A DNA stretch of 64,000 nt from Patagioenas fasciata (taxonomy: Eukaryota; Chordata; Aves; Columbiformes; Columbidae): positions 7,952,501 through 8,016,500 of the forward strand of contig NC_092520.1 of assembly GCF_037038585.1 (NCBI RefSeq). The letters run 5' to 3'. The position numbers and the translations under genes are program-made. The notes under the pieces were generated by a model, which did no database searches, was not told where the DNA came from, and saw only the letters and a list, made by a program, of their open reading frames with translations. Below are positions 48,636-58,745 of this stretch, in pieces (within the stretch, counting starts at the first letter, position 1; each line of letters starts with the position of its first letter).

Positions 48636-48765
48636 CAAAGTGGTAAAATCACCATATTACATACCGGAAACTGAGATAAAGAAATATTCCATGGTTTGTT
48701 CAATGTCACAAAGGCTTTTTGCAGTTGAGGGAATTAAGTTCATGTTATCTGGAAGCTTGATCTCA
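48636..48765 (-). mobile_element. MIR-like SINE relic, antisense
   Basis: The plus strand follows the MIR complement in order: a degraded AAAATCACCATATTACATAC block, GGAAACTGAGATAAAGAAAT, a TTGTTCAATGTCACAAAGG block, then 'gagggaattaagttcatg' and 'tctggaagcttgat'. This parallels 'ttttacagatgaggaaactgag ... cttgcccaaggtcacacag' of MIR. Confidence 0.68.
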
Positions 48766-51700
48766 AACTTAACTTTTCACGCTTTCCCATTGCTCATCAC
48801 TTCTGGCCAGGATGGATGTTCTCCATCTGTCTGGTCTACCCAGAGAAGCAACAACGTCATCTACTAAACTCTGGGGCATTCTGATAATAAATGATAACCA
48901 AGAATTTCTGTTTCTATAGAAAATGCAGTCAACCTCAATTATTAAAACATGTTGTAACAGGTGGCTGGGCGTCCAGCTCCATTTCATACCTCCCTGGGCA
49001 GGAATGTTTGCAGCTGACTGCCAGCAGCTGTGTGAGTGCTTTGAGAACTCTGTCTGACACGTCTGCAGCTCTGTGAGCGGCTTTAATCAATGGCAGAGGC
49101 AGGCAGAGAAACGCAAAGACAATGTGGCCAAAATACCCAAGCGAACTGGACTCTGATTCTGCTCATATATGTTTAAAAGCAAGCACGGAGTATAACACTC
49201 TAAAATATTTTGAGTTTTTGTGTAAGCTCTACTCCAGATGCTGGAGCCACACAAAATAGCAAAAGAATGTTGAGTTTTGTCCAAAACAACAGGTAGGATG
49301 CTTGTTCCTGTGAGTGAAAAGAAAAAGTTTGCAAACAGAAATGCAATGTAGAAAAATGCTCAGAAACCAGAAATCTGTAGTGCATAATGACACTGTGTGT
49401 ATTCCCACATGGGATCATTAATGTGTTTAAAACACAGAAGCTTACAGGCTGCGAACCATATTTTTTGAATAATCCCCGCTGCTTCTGTTCTCACCATAAT
49501 ATATGCATTTTCATTTTTAATAAGTGTTGCTATAGTGACTTGTATCTTTAAAGCTTCTCTATGTCCTTACAAACTGAGGTCCTAAGCCTTCCCTGGTAAG
49601 TGTGTGGGTTTGGGCTGGCGACAGCCTGAAAATGATTTTCTGTGTATTGCAGTCATTGAGTTGTGCTGCTGAGGTAAGGGAGAGAGATCGTAAACTTTCG
49701 TTATTAAATTCTATCAAGAGCAAAGCAAGCTAAGGAAATACGCTGAGTGGATCAACAGAGCACTGAAAAATTATAACAGTCCTCAAATGGTTTGGAGATG
49801 GAACAACTGGGGAAAGTTTAAACTGTGCTGTATCAACAACAGGTGCAAGCAAAATGCAAGTCAGTCAGAAGGTATCTTTGTTCTTGACAATGGATTTTGG
49901 AGGCTCTTATGAGTTTAATAGTATCCAGATATCTCAGGCAGAGGCTGACTGTGAAACTATTTTATAGAAATCTAAACTATATTGAGCTCCAAGGAAACTG
50001 ATACTGTCACAGAAGTTGCTGCAAAGAGGGTTTTCTTCCTCTTAGCACGGGCTGTAAGGTGACAACCGCAGCATTAGACCTAAGGGCTTTTCCATACAGG
50101 CAAGGGGTGAGATTGCAGAGAAGGAGCTCATGTTAGTTTTAAGTTGGACAGAGGTGGATACTGAAACATGGTGGAAGGGATGACGAAAAAAGACCCAACA
50201 CCTCAATGGAGGTGCACACAGAGCTGTTGAGTTCTGGTTTGTGACGTCCTTCCAGCATCTGCAGTCTTCAGGGGGCTTTTTGGGGTCCAATGCCACCAGG
50301 AGAAGCTGGACAGGGAGACCTCAGTGACCACAAGGTCTACTTCACCTGGTCCTCTCATGGCTGCAGGCAGCATGGCATAGGGCTCCTAGAACACCTCCAC
50401 CAGCTCCTTGGATACCTTGGAACAGGAGCTGCTTTATCTGGTGTTTGCACCAGTCCATTCTTGAGCCAATAATCTCTAAACCCTTCTTTTTATAATTTCC
50501 CCTCCCATTTTTTTCCACCAGTACTAGTTATTCTTTCTCCTCATGGTTTCTTTTTTATTTAACCTTCCTAGAAGGGCTTAAAGATTTTTCTCTGTAAAAA
50601 AAAAAAAAAGTCCACCAGATTTACTAGGCATTTGTAACCAAGCAAACTGCTGGTTAGTCCTCACTGTTGATAAATCACTAAATTATCTGCAAATAAATAG
50701 AAGGCTGAAGCATCTCGCCTTTATAAATTGGTGTCTGGGATTTTGTCTGCTACTGGAATTAATTCCTGATGGCAATTATTGTTCCACTTAAAAATAATTA
50801 GCCTTATCTTCTACTTAGAAAATAGAAATTAGACAGTTCTCTTTGACTGGATATTCTCAGGAGCACCGGAAGCTAAACTCACTGGTATTGAGAAAATTTC
50901 CTATTTATTAGCTTAAAAATTGCTTCTGTAATCTGTCTAGGAATGTCTGGGGAAAACCAACAATTTATCCTTGCAGAAAACCATATATTTCATTTTCTAA
51001 CAAAATATATCATTTAATTTTAACTGATCTTAAGCATTAATTTCACAAGCTTGGATCCCAGTGCTTTTTTTTTTTTTTAATTTAAAAAGACTTTTTGTTG
51101 CAGGCTCCTATTTACTGTCATCAAGTGGAAACACAGCTCCTCCAATTCCCTTCTCCCAGCATCAAACATACTCAATTGTACAAGTCCCCGAATAGGTACA
51201 AAGTAAGCTGGTGTAGAAGCTGAAAGTTGTGTTCAGGCACTTCAAAGACTTCATTCAAATTTGTTTAAATGTTTTGAGAGCTTCTTTAATACATGAGTAA
51301 CCTCTGGCAAAATTTATTAACCTTTGATTTACATTCTTCATTCGATTTGCATTCGTCTTCTAAGTTATCAGTTTCTAATTCAGTTTTTCAATTCGAACCT
51401 CTGAAATAGAGGTGCAGGGCCAGACTCTCAGCTCATGTAAAGTGACTTAGTTCCCAAGATCTGACAATCTGGCTTCTTACATCTTCTATAGATTTTCCCA
51501 AATGAGATGTTATTGTTTTCATTCTAGAGGTTTATTTTCAGTTGCATTAGTAACATCTGGCATTAACTTCACCTTGCTGTGAGAGGCAATTGCTAGTTCT
51601 GAATGCAGCTGTGAACAAGCACAATATTGTTCACTTCAGTTGAGCTACATTTGCTTTTAGCATGGCAAACTGTCACTGGAGAGTCCAAAAATTATTTAGA

Positions 51701-52094
51701 TTTAACATTAATGAGGTGATACTCTGTATGCTTCACACCTGTGGTCTTTTCAGACAGTATTAGGAAGATCCTACCTTCCCCACTTGTGTTTGCAAATCCT
51801 ACAAAGCAAAACAGCCCATCCTTCCTTTTTCTGAAAAAATAGGCTAATGCCAAGAAACAATAAACTAATACAAATCTGGCAAATATGGAAAATCTTCTCA
51901 CTGGAGGTCTGTCTGCATTAAACATTAATCCTAATGGCCTCTGATGGTGGGAATGGATCAATGTCCGTTTTAAAGACATGATTATACTCAGAAAAATTGT
52001 CTTAGGGAAAAAAAACGAGTCAGCCACGCTTCTTCTTCATAGTTCAAATTTTTGTACGTTGAGTCATATCTGTCGATTGTAATGCCAGTATCAT
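48766..52094. other. Unique non-coding DNA, 3.3 kb
   Basis: No gene or transposon is recognised. There is a poly-A run at about 50596-50609 and a poly-T run at about 51067-51080. Confidence 0.5.
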
Positions 52095-52122
52095 CTTAGT
52101 GGTCCTTTTAAGGGCCACTAAG
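52095..52122. other. Short hairpin, 11-bp stem
   Basis: CTTAGTGGTCC (52095-52105) pairs with GGGCCACTAAG (52112-52122) across a 6-nt loop, with one G-T wobble in RNA. There is no adjacent T-run and no gene, so no function is assigned. Confidence 0.75.
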
Positions 52123-54019
52123 GTCCTTCCTTATTCTGGAAACACTTTGAGAGAGAACACTGGCTTTTCCCATGCAACATTAATGGAATATCTTACTAAG
52201 TGTCAGGGGTGAGGCTGAGCATCGCATCTGGAAATAGACCTTGATGGCATCACTCACCTTGTTACTCTAAGAGTTGTTGCACCTGGCCAGAGGAGTTCCT
52301 GTGGAGGGGATGCAGCCTCATTTGGACAGCGTACTGAGTTTCAGGGCTGACTTTAAAACCTGTGGTACACAGTTGTGAAAAGCAAAATAAAGGAGGACAA
52401 CGATGAAGGAGCTGCAGAAACACGTGAAGTGATCTCACACAAGGCACTGACTGCTGCCCGTTAAGTTTTGCAGAAGCTTGTTGAGTGAGGCTGAGATGGA
52501 GTGAAAAACGAGATATAATGAGCAAGAAGAAAACCCAAAGGACTAGAGAAGATGGTAATGTTTTAGAAGACAAATGAAAACTCAGGGAACACGTACCTAA
52601 TTTTGTAATACTATGTTCAATGTAGCACTTGAGACTTTGGAGAAAAGTGGTGTTGTAGCGTAGCTGAAAGCTACAGAACGAGCAGATGCTCTGGGTGAAC
52701 CACCACTGGAGCTGCAGTGTTTACTGGGGATGCAAGTTTCTGTGACGTGGAGTCTTCACCCACTGTTCCGTGGTGGGCTTAACCTTAGCAATTTGGGCTA
52801 GTCCTGGAGCAATTGAGCCAGGGAGACTTTTGCCACTGTGCAGGGAGGGAAGAATGGGGCCCATACAGTTGGTTTACAACAAGTTCAGGACTAGAGGCTT
52901 TCAACCTAAAACTTATTTTCCCTTTTGCATTTAGGAGAAGGAAGATGAGTGTCTCCTTCAAGCTGGAGGCCTGGTTTTGTTCAACAGTGAGTTTAAATTA
53001 ACCTCATTATAAGGGGGAGCTTGATGGCTTTTTTAGTGCAGAGATTTGTCTGTTTAGTTAAGATAGCTTCTTCTGTTCAACTGCTGCTAATTAGCATCCA
53101 TCACTAACTGGTCCAGAGCTTGGAGCTCTGTTCATTGAAATGATTGTTAATGGGAACTACACCCATTGAGACATTGGGTTAAATACCAATTTAATGAGTG
53201 TGCGTTGGTTATTTCACTGTAACTGAAGCTCTGTTCATCTGTTGAGAGAGGTAGAGGTTTCTCTCCTTTCTCACTAAATAATTTACTGAAACTGTGATCC
53301 TGAGTATATTCAATTAAAAGAAAGCCCATCAACACTAGAAGAATCCATTAAGAAAGTGGGAGTGATAGAGAAATAGAAGAATAATCTTACAAATTAAGTT
53401 AAGTAAGAGCACAAATATTTAGCTATTAAAGCTAATCTTTGGTTTTATTACGATTTTTCAAAAGCTGGTTTCTTCTAAAAGGTGCCGTTTCCACAGCTCT
53501 AGAAAATGAAGTCTTTATCCATGGAGGCAATGCAGCACAGAGGAGCGGCACCGCAACTGTGACAGCCTCTGTTTTTGAATAACACCTTGCAGATTGGAGC
53601 AGGGAGCTCCAGAGCTGAAAGCAAGAGTTGCTGTCACAGGAGCAGAAGACGTTGCCAGCTTGCTTTGCCTGATTTTGTAGCGCAGAACCAGTGACTTACG
53701 CATGCTCTCAACCCTCCCCTCTATGAAGACAAACCTAACCCTGGTGGTACGTTTCCCTGGAGAGGACAGGCAGTGCTGCTGACCGACCGCTTTGGCTGCA
53801 GTATTTCCATAAGGAATCCCAACAAGTGGCCGTGGGCACCTGGTAACCATCCAGTAGAGATTATCCAGCCACAGGACCACAATCTCAATAATTCTTCTCC
53901 ATCCGTACCCTTCCCAGGAGTTACATAAGTAGGAAATTGCATGTGCATGAAGCCAAAAATATGAAAGAATACAGAACAGATGAAGTGAGAGATTTTCTCT
54001 CAAAATAAAACCTTCTCTT
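52123..54019. other. Unique non-coding DNA
   Basis: No gene is recognised. A 162-codon minus-strand frame (53515-54003) has neither domain motifs nor a splice context, and its length is within chance expectation for this window. Confidence 0.45.
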
Positions 54020-54870
54020 CTGATTCTGGTTTAGATTTTCTTCATTCCAGCTGGCATTCCCTACCTGCTTTCAACAAAGTCTGTAGTGGCTCTTATCAAG
54101 CTAAACGTCTCTCTGTACCTCTGCCCTAACTGACCTTCAGCTGCTCTTGATGCCATTGACCAGACCCTTTTCCCAGGACATTCTTCCCCTTTAGTGACTC
54201 TGATGTCTTTTGAATCATATTTTGCGGTCTTGTCACACTTTTGTCATATTTTGAATCACATTTGTCACACTTTATCACCTTTTGTCACGTTTTGAATTAC
54301 ATTTTATCATCTTATGACTGTCCTCCAGCTTTCTATGAGGATGCCACAAACACTTACCCTTGATCTACTTCGCATTTTCTCATTGTTTCTTGCTATTGTT
54401 ATCCACAAATACAAATTTATCTTATCATGTCTTATCTATGTTGATGGGTCACAGACTTGCCTGCCTACTCCAGGACATTTTGATTCCATCCAAACGGTGG
54501 TCAGGGGTTGCTTTTCTGACAGGTCTGACTGACATCTAGATATTGGTTGAAGCCAGCACCAAAACATGACTAATGTTAATATTTTCCACTGACGTATCTT
54601 TTGGTCTCTTTTAAGTGCAAAGTCATGAAGGAAGCTTTCGTGTATCTTGCAAACCCTTCTGAATACCTTCTTCTAAGGATATGGTCTCTTTTGTAACTGT
54701 AACATAGCTAAAAGCCTAATACTGGCTCTTATCACCTGACGTCTCACTTACTGCAAAATTGTTTTCTCCAGCTTTCTCCCATTTAAATTAATTCAAAATT
54801 AACATGCAGAGGCATTTTCCTTCCCCAGTACACTGACAATATCACCACCTTCCTGCATTCTTCTATTAGT
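54020..54870 (+). mobile_element. Ancient L2-type LINE, 5' portion (left of the CR1 insertion)
   Basis: Degraded blocks follow the L2 ORF2 order. CTGGTTTAGATTTTCTTCAT is followed by the reverse transcriptase motif-A region, where TTCAGCTGCTCTTGATGCCA and TTGACC correspond to an 'AFDTVDH' site. Next come GTCCTCCAGCTTTCTATGAG, ATCCAAACGGTGGTCAGGGG and CTCTTATCACCTGACGTCTC. Stops and indels abound. It is split at its right edge by the antisense CR1 and resumes at about 57638. Identification is by eye, and exact L2 subfamily and outer edges are uncertain. Confidence 0.7.
54206..54318. repeat. Degenerate tandem repeat, about 40-bp period
   Basis: Variants of CTTTTGTCACATTTTGAATC followed by ACATTTGTCAC occur about two and a half to three times. 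The array lies inside the L2-type relic and looks like a local expansion within it. Confidence 0.75.
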
Positions 54871-54898
54871 CACAGTATGTTTGGGATTGAAAGGGACC

Positions 54899-55430
54899 TC
54901 AAAAGCTCATCCAGTCCAATCCCCCTGCTGGACCAGGAACGCCTAGGTGAGGTCGCACACGAACGTGTCCAGGCGGTTTTGAATGTTTCCAGAGTAGGAG
55001 ACTCCACAACTCCCCTGGGCAGCCTGGTCCAGGCTCTGTCACCCTCACTGAGAAGAAGTTTTTTCTCAAATTTAACTGGAACCTCTTGTGTTCCAGCTTG
55101 ATCCCATTACCCCTTGTCCTATGATTGTTTGCCACTGAGAAGAGCCTGGCTCCATCCTCATGGCACTCACCCTTTATATATCTGTAAACATTAATAAGGT
55201 CACCCCTCAGTCTCCTCTTCTCCAAGCTAAAGAGACCCAGCTCCCTCAGCCTTTCTTCATAAGGGAGGTGCTCCACTCGCTTAATCGTCTTTGTTGCCGT
55301 ACGCTGAACCCTCTCTAGCAGTTCCCTGTCCTTCTGGAACTGAGGGGTCCAGAACTGGACACAATATTCCAGATGGGGTCTCACCAGGGCGGAGTAGAGG
55401 GGAAGGAGAACCTCTCTGATCTACTGACCA
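54899..55430 (-). pseudogene. CR1 ORF2 C-terminal segment in a shifted frame
   Basis: From about 55430 the sequence in a second frame gives [24 protein letters not shown] residues. From 55384 it stays open for 161 codons, including [24 protein letters not shown] and [14 protein letters not shown] blocks, and ends in the 3' UTR. It is the natural continuation of the 747-residue frame, separated by a single-base loss near 55430. The two frames together cover ORF2 from the truncated endonuclease to the C-terminus. The shift prevents a full product. Confidence 0.9.
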
Positions 55431-57624
55431 CCACCCTTGTAATACACCCGAGGATGCCATTGGCCTTCCTGGCCAGAAGGACACAGTGCTGGCTCATGGT
55501 CATCCTGCTGTCCACCAGGACCCCCAGGTCCCTTTCCCCTACACTGCTCTCTAATACGTAATTTCCCAACCTATACTGGAGCCTGGGGTTGTTCCTGCCC
55601 AGGTGCAGGACTCTACACTTGCCCTTGTTAAATTTCATCAGGTTATTCACCACCCAACTCTCCAGCCTGTCCAGGTCCCACTGGATGGCAGCACAGCCTT
55701 CTGGCGTGTCAGCCAGTCCTCCCAGCTTAGTGTCATCAGCAAACTTGCTGATAATACACTCAATTCCCTTGTCCAAATCGTTAATGAATATATTGAATAA
55801 TATTGGCCCCAGTACTGACCCCTGAGGCACTCCACTAGATACTGGCCTCCAACTGGACTCCGCACCATTGACTACCACTCTCTGGCTTCTCTCCTTAAGC
55901 CAGTTTGCAACCCACCTCACTACTCTATTGTCTAGACCACACCTCCTCAACTTAGCTGTGAGGATGCCGTGGGAGACTGTGTCAAAGGCTTTACCGAAGT
56001 CAAGGTAGACCACATCCACCGCTCTGCCATCATCCGTCCACCTTGTTACATTCTCATAAAAGGCTATGAAGTTGGTCAAGCGTGACTTACCCTTGATAAA
56101 GCCATGTTGACTGCCCCTAATAACCCTCTTATCCTTGATATGCCTTGAGATGGCACCAAGGACAAGCCGTTCCATTACTTTCCCAGGGACAGAGGTGAGG
56201 CTGACCGGTCTATAATTACCCGGGTCCTCCTTCTTGCCCTTTTTAAAGACTGGAGTGACATTTGCTTTCCTCCAATCCTCGGGCACCTCTCCCGTTTCCC
56301 AAGACTTGGCAAAGATGATGGAGAGCGGTCTAGCAATGACTTCAGCCAGCTCCCTCAGCACCTGCGAATGCACCCCATCTGGACCCATGGATTTATGGAT
56401 GTCCAGACTATTTAATTGCTCCCTAACCCAGTCCTCATCGACTAAAGCAAACTCCTCCATTAACCTGGCTTCATCCGGGGTCTCAGGGGTACAGGGCTCG
56501 CCAGGACAGCCTCCAGCAGAGTAGACAGAGACAAAGAAGGCATTCAGCAATTCTGCCTTCTCTGTGTCTTCTGCCACCAGGGCACCCACCTCATTCATCA
56601 GTGGGCCTACATTGCCTCTGGTATTAGTTTTATCTGCTATGTATTTGAAAAAGTTCTTTTTGCTGTCCTTGACCCCTCTCGCCAGCTGTAATTCTAAGGA
56701 GGCCTTGGCTATCCCAGCTGCCTTCCTACATCCTCTAACAGCAGCCTTATATTCCTCCCAAGTGGCCAGCTCCTGCTTCCATGACCTGTAAACTCGCCTC
56801 TTCTGCTTGAGCATACCCAACAGATCCCTATTCAACCACGCAGGCCTTCTGGCTCCCTTCCTCAACTTCCTACGTGTGGGGATGCTCTGATCCTGAGCAT
56901 GGAAGAAGCAAACTCTGAATGCAATCCAGCTCTCTTGGGCCCCTTTTCCTTCAAGCAGTCTTGCCCATGGGATTTCCCCTAGCCATTGCTTGAAAAGGCC
57001 GAAGTTAGCCCTGCTAAAGTCCAGGGTTGCAATTCTACTTGCTATTCTGTTCCTGCCACACGAGATGCTGAACTCCACCATCTCGTGGTCGCTGCAACCC
57101 AGGCAGCCCTCAACCTTTACTGCTTCGACCAGACCCTCCTTGTTAGTGAGGATGAGATCCAGCAGTGCACCTCTCCTGGTCGGCTCCTCCACCATCTGCA
57201 TGAGGAAGTTATCATCAGTGCACTGGAGGAACCTCCTGGACTGTGGCTGGCTGGCTGAATGGTCCTTCCAGCAAACATCAGGGAAGTTAAAATCACCCAC
57301 AACAACCAGGGCCTGTGACTGTGAGGCCACTCTCAGCTGCGCATAGAAGGCCTCATCAACTTCCTCAGTCTGATCTGGTGGCCTGTAATAGACACCTACA
57401 ACAGTATCACCCCTGCCAGCCTGTCCCTTGATCCTGACCCATACACTCTCGACTCGCTCCTCATCCGCTCCTGGGCAGAATTTAGTACATTGCAGTTGCT
57501 CTCTCACATAGAGAGCAACTCCACCACCACGCCTGGCTGGCCTGTCTTTCCTGAAAAGGACGTAGCCATTCATGACCACATTCCAGCCATGTGAACTGTC
57601 CCACCATGTTTCTGTTATTGCCAC
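55381..57624 (-). pseudogene. CR1 ORF2: endonuclease and reverse transcriptase, truncated
   Basis: The open frame is 747 residues and, as a LINE ORF2, would nick target DNA and reverse-transcribe CR1 RNA. The endonuclease half shows ITETWWD (residues 3-9, catalytic Glu), [10 protein letters not shown] (110-119) and SDHEMV (178-183), but the N-terminal strand with the family's first active-site Asn is missing. The reverse transcriptase has GPDGV (414-418), YRPVSL (471-476), motif [13 protein letters not shown] (541-552), motif [16 protein letters not shown] (596-610) and the catalytic FADD (628-631). The first codon is GTG at the truncation edge, so no genuine start codon exists. Ordered ORF2 sequence is lost after about residue 735 and the frame closes at 55381. 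Such length without a stop argues for a fairly young or slowly mutating copy. Confidence 0.95.
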
Positions 57625-57637
57625 CTCTGTCTCTGTA

Positions 57638-58075
57638 TATACAACATAGTATTTTCATTTTGAACAACCTTCTTGTCTCATCCCCATGTGGCTTGTCATC
57701 TCTTGTTCGTTTTTAAATGTCAGCTTCCATCTTTGATGAGCCAATGATGCCAGCTCCCTTCCTCTTGTTTTTACGTCTTCAAATCATCACCTTTCCCGTG
57801 CTTACTCTCATGTTTGGAAGGAGCTCTCTGAAACAGCAACAAAGCAACTTTCAAGTCATTTTAGAAGTCCTTTTTTTCCTGTGATGCTTTACAGAAACCT
57901 TGACAAGTTGATAGTGTGCCAAGGCAGATCCCTTTCATGCTGACTGATATTTCTTGTATTCCCTGGCTGGCTGGGAGCCTCAGATGTTTTCTGTTTCAAA
58001 CAGGGATCTTTCTTTTTGAGTCACCTGTCTGAACAGGGCCCTGGTCCGTGATCTCAGGGACACAGAGATAAACTT
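57638..58075 (+). mobile_element. Ancient L2-type LINE, 3' portion (right of the CR1 insertion)
   Basis: The stretch keeps the ordered 3' end of the same old LINE: GGAAGGAGCTCTCTGAAAC with an ACAAAGCAACTTTCAAGTCA block, then CCTGTGATGCTTTACAGAAA, CCTTGACAAGTTGATAGTGT, CTTTCATGCTGACTGATATT and finally GAACAGGGCCCTGGTCCGTG. That is the region leading to the 'gcacaatggggtcctggtcc' end of L2-like elements. It aligns as the continuation of the piece at 54020-54870. Confidence 0.72.
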
Positions 58076-58395
58076 TACTTCACTGTAGGCATGGATGTGA
58101 AACCATCTCAAGCCTTTGCAACTCTGTCTTTTTCCTCCTCTGCCCCAAATGACACTACAACTCTGTTCATCTCAGCTCCATTATATTTGTGATATAACCA
58201 AGATGAAGCCACATCTCCTGGAAACAAGCCAGCTGGGTATCACCTAATCGCAAACAATATAATTTATTTCATTACTGTTTGCCACAGCTTCTGTTGATCT
58301 TGAGGCAGGTAGAAGTAAATATGGGTTTTGCACAGCAGCGAGGAAGTCTTTGTGGCTTAACTCATTACAGCAAATGACTTACGAGAGACTGATTC
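58076..58395. other. Unique DNA between the L2-type relic and the solo LTR
   Basis: No feature is recognised. Confidence 0.35.
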
Positions 58396-58401
58396 CTGCA
58401 G
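58396..58401. repeat. Left target site duplication CTGCAG
   Basis: This 6-bp duplication is identical to 58740-58745 at the other end of the LTR. Confidence 0.85.
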
Positions 58402-58465
58402 TGTGGGGGACTACGGTGGGTCTGTGGATTCCCTGACAGAGGGTATGGGAACAGAAATTAACCTT

Positions 58466-58565
58466 GAAGATATGAAGGCCTACCCGTGAGAAAGATGGGA
58501 GTAAAGGAGTATCCGGAGATGTTAAGGATGTACCCGTGAGGGAGAAGGGAGTAGAAGAGTAACAT
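58466..58565. repeat. 50-bp tandem duplication inside the LTR U3
   Basis: TACCCGTGAG recurs at 58481 and 58531 within diverged 50-bp units that also share the GGGAGTA and GAGTA blocks. Duplications of this kind in U3 are often enhancer repeats. Confidence 0.75.
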
Positions 58566-58648
58566 TGATGATAGCAAAATTAGCCAATGAGATGTTACTG
58601 CTGTAACTTGTAACCAATAGTGAAGAGACACACAAATTGGTAAAACTG

Positions 58649-58656
58649 TATAAAAA
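58649..58656 (+). promoter_or_regulatory. TATA box of the LTR
   Basis: TATAAAAA lies 83 bp before the LTR end, in the position expected for the core promoter. Confidence 0.55.
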
Positions 58657-58668
58657 TGCACTTGTGGC

Positions 58669-58674
58669 AATAAA
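58669..58674 (+). terminator. Polyadenylation signal of the LTR
   Basis: AATAAA lies only 13 bp after the TATA box. A T-rich stretch follows (58686-58725). The tight spacing implies a very short R region with the signal in U3. Confidence 0.55.
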
Positions 58675-58739
58675 TGGCATCTCCTGCTTTCATCCTGGAA
58701 GAACTTGGTCTATGTCATTTGTCCGTCTCAACCATGACA

Positions 58740-58745
58740 CTGCAG
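58740..58745. repeat. Right target site duplication CTGCAG
   Basis: Exact copy of 58396-58401. Confidence 0.85.

Larger units (their letters stand above)
54871..57630 (-). mobile_element. Long 5'-truncated CR1 LINE, antisense (tail group 4)
   Basis: This is a 2.76-kb element, the longest transposon in the window. The 3' end at 54871 has an eroded tail (CACAGTATGTTTGGGATTG). The body holds most of ORF2: an endonuclease lacking its start, the full reverse transcriptase and the C-terminal region. The 5' end is truncated within the endonuclease at about 57630, just before ATAACAGAAACATGGTGG in the sense direction. It interrupts an older L2-type LINE of opposite orientation. Confidence 0.97.
58402..58739 (+). 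mobile_element. Solo LTR of an avian endogenous retrovirus
   Basis: The 338-bp unit begins TGTGGGGGAC, ends ACCATGACA and is flanked by a perfect 6-bp duplication, CTGCAG. It has a TATA-like box at 58649 and AATAAA at 58669, as expected of the U3/R region. Internal sequence and the second LTR are absent, which is the usual outcome of LTR-LTR recombination. A 6-bp duplication is typical of betaretrovirus-like (ERVK) families, but the family assignment is inference. The 107-codon frame beginning at 58637 is incidental. Confidence 0.85.

Noticed and set aside
53515..54003. 162-codon minus-strand frame
   Set aside because: No motifs, no splice context, and chance length as above. It sits beside an L2-type relic of the opposite strand.
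54206..54318. CRISPR-like spaced repeats
   Set aside because: The units are contiguous and diverged with no unique spacers, and the DNA is from a vertebrate. It is an ordinary degenerate tandem repeat.
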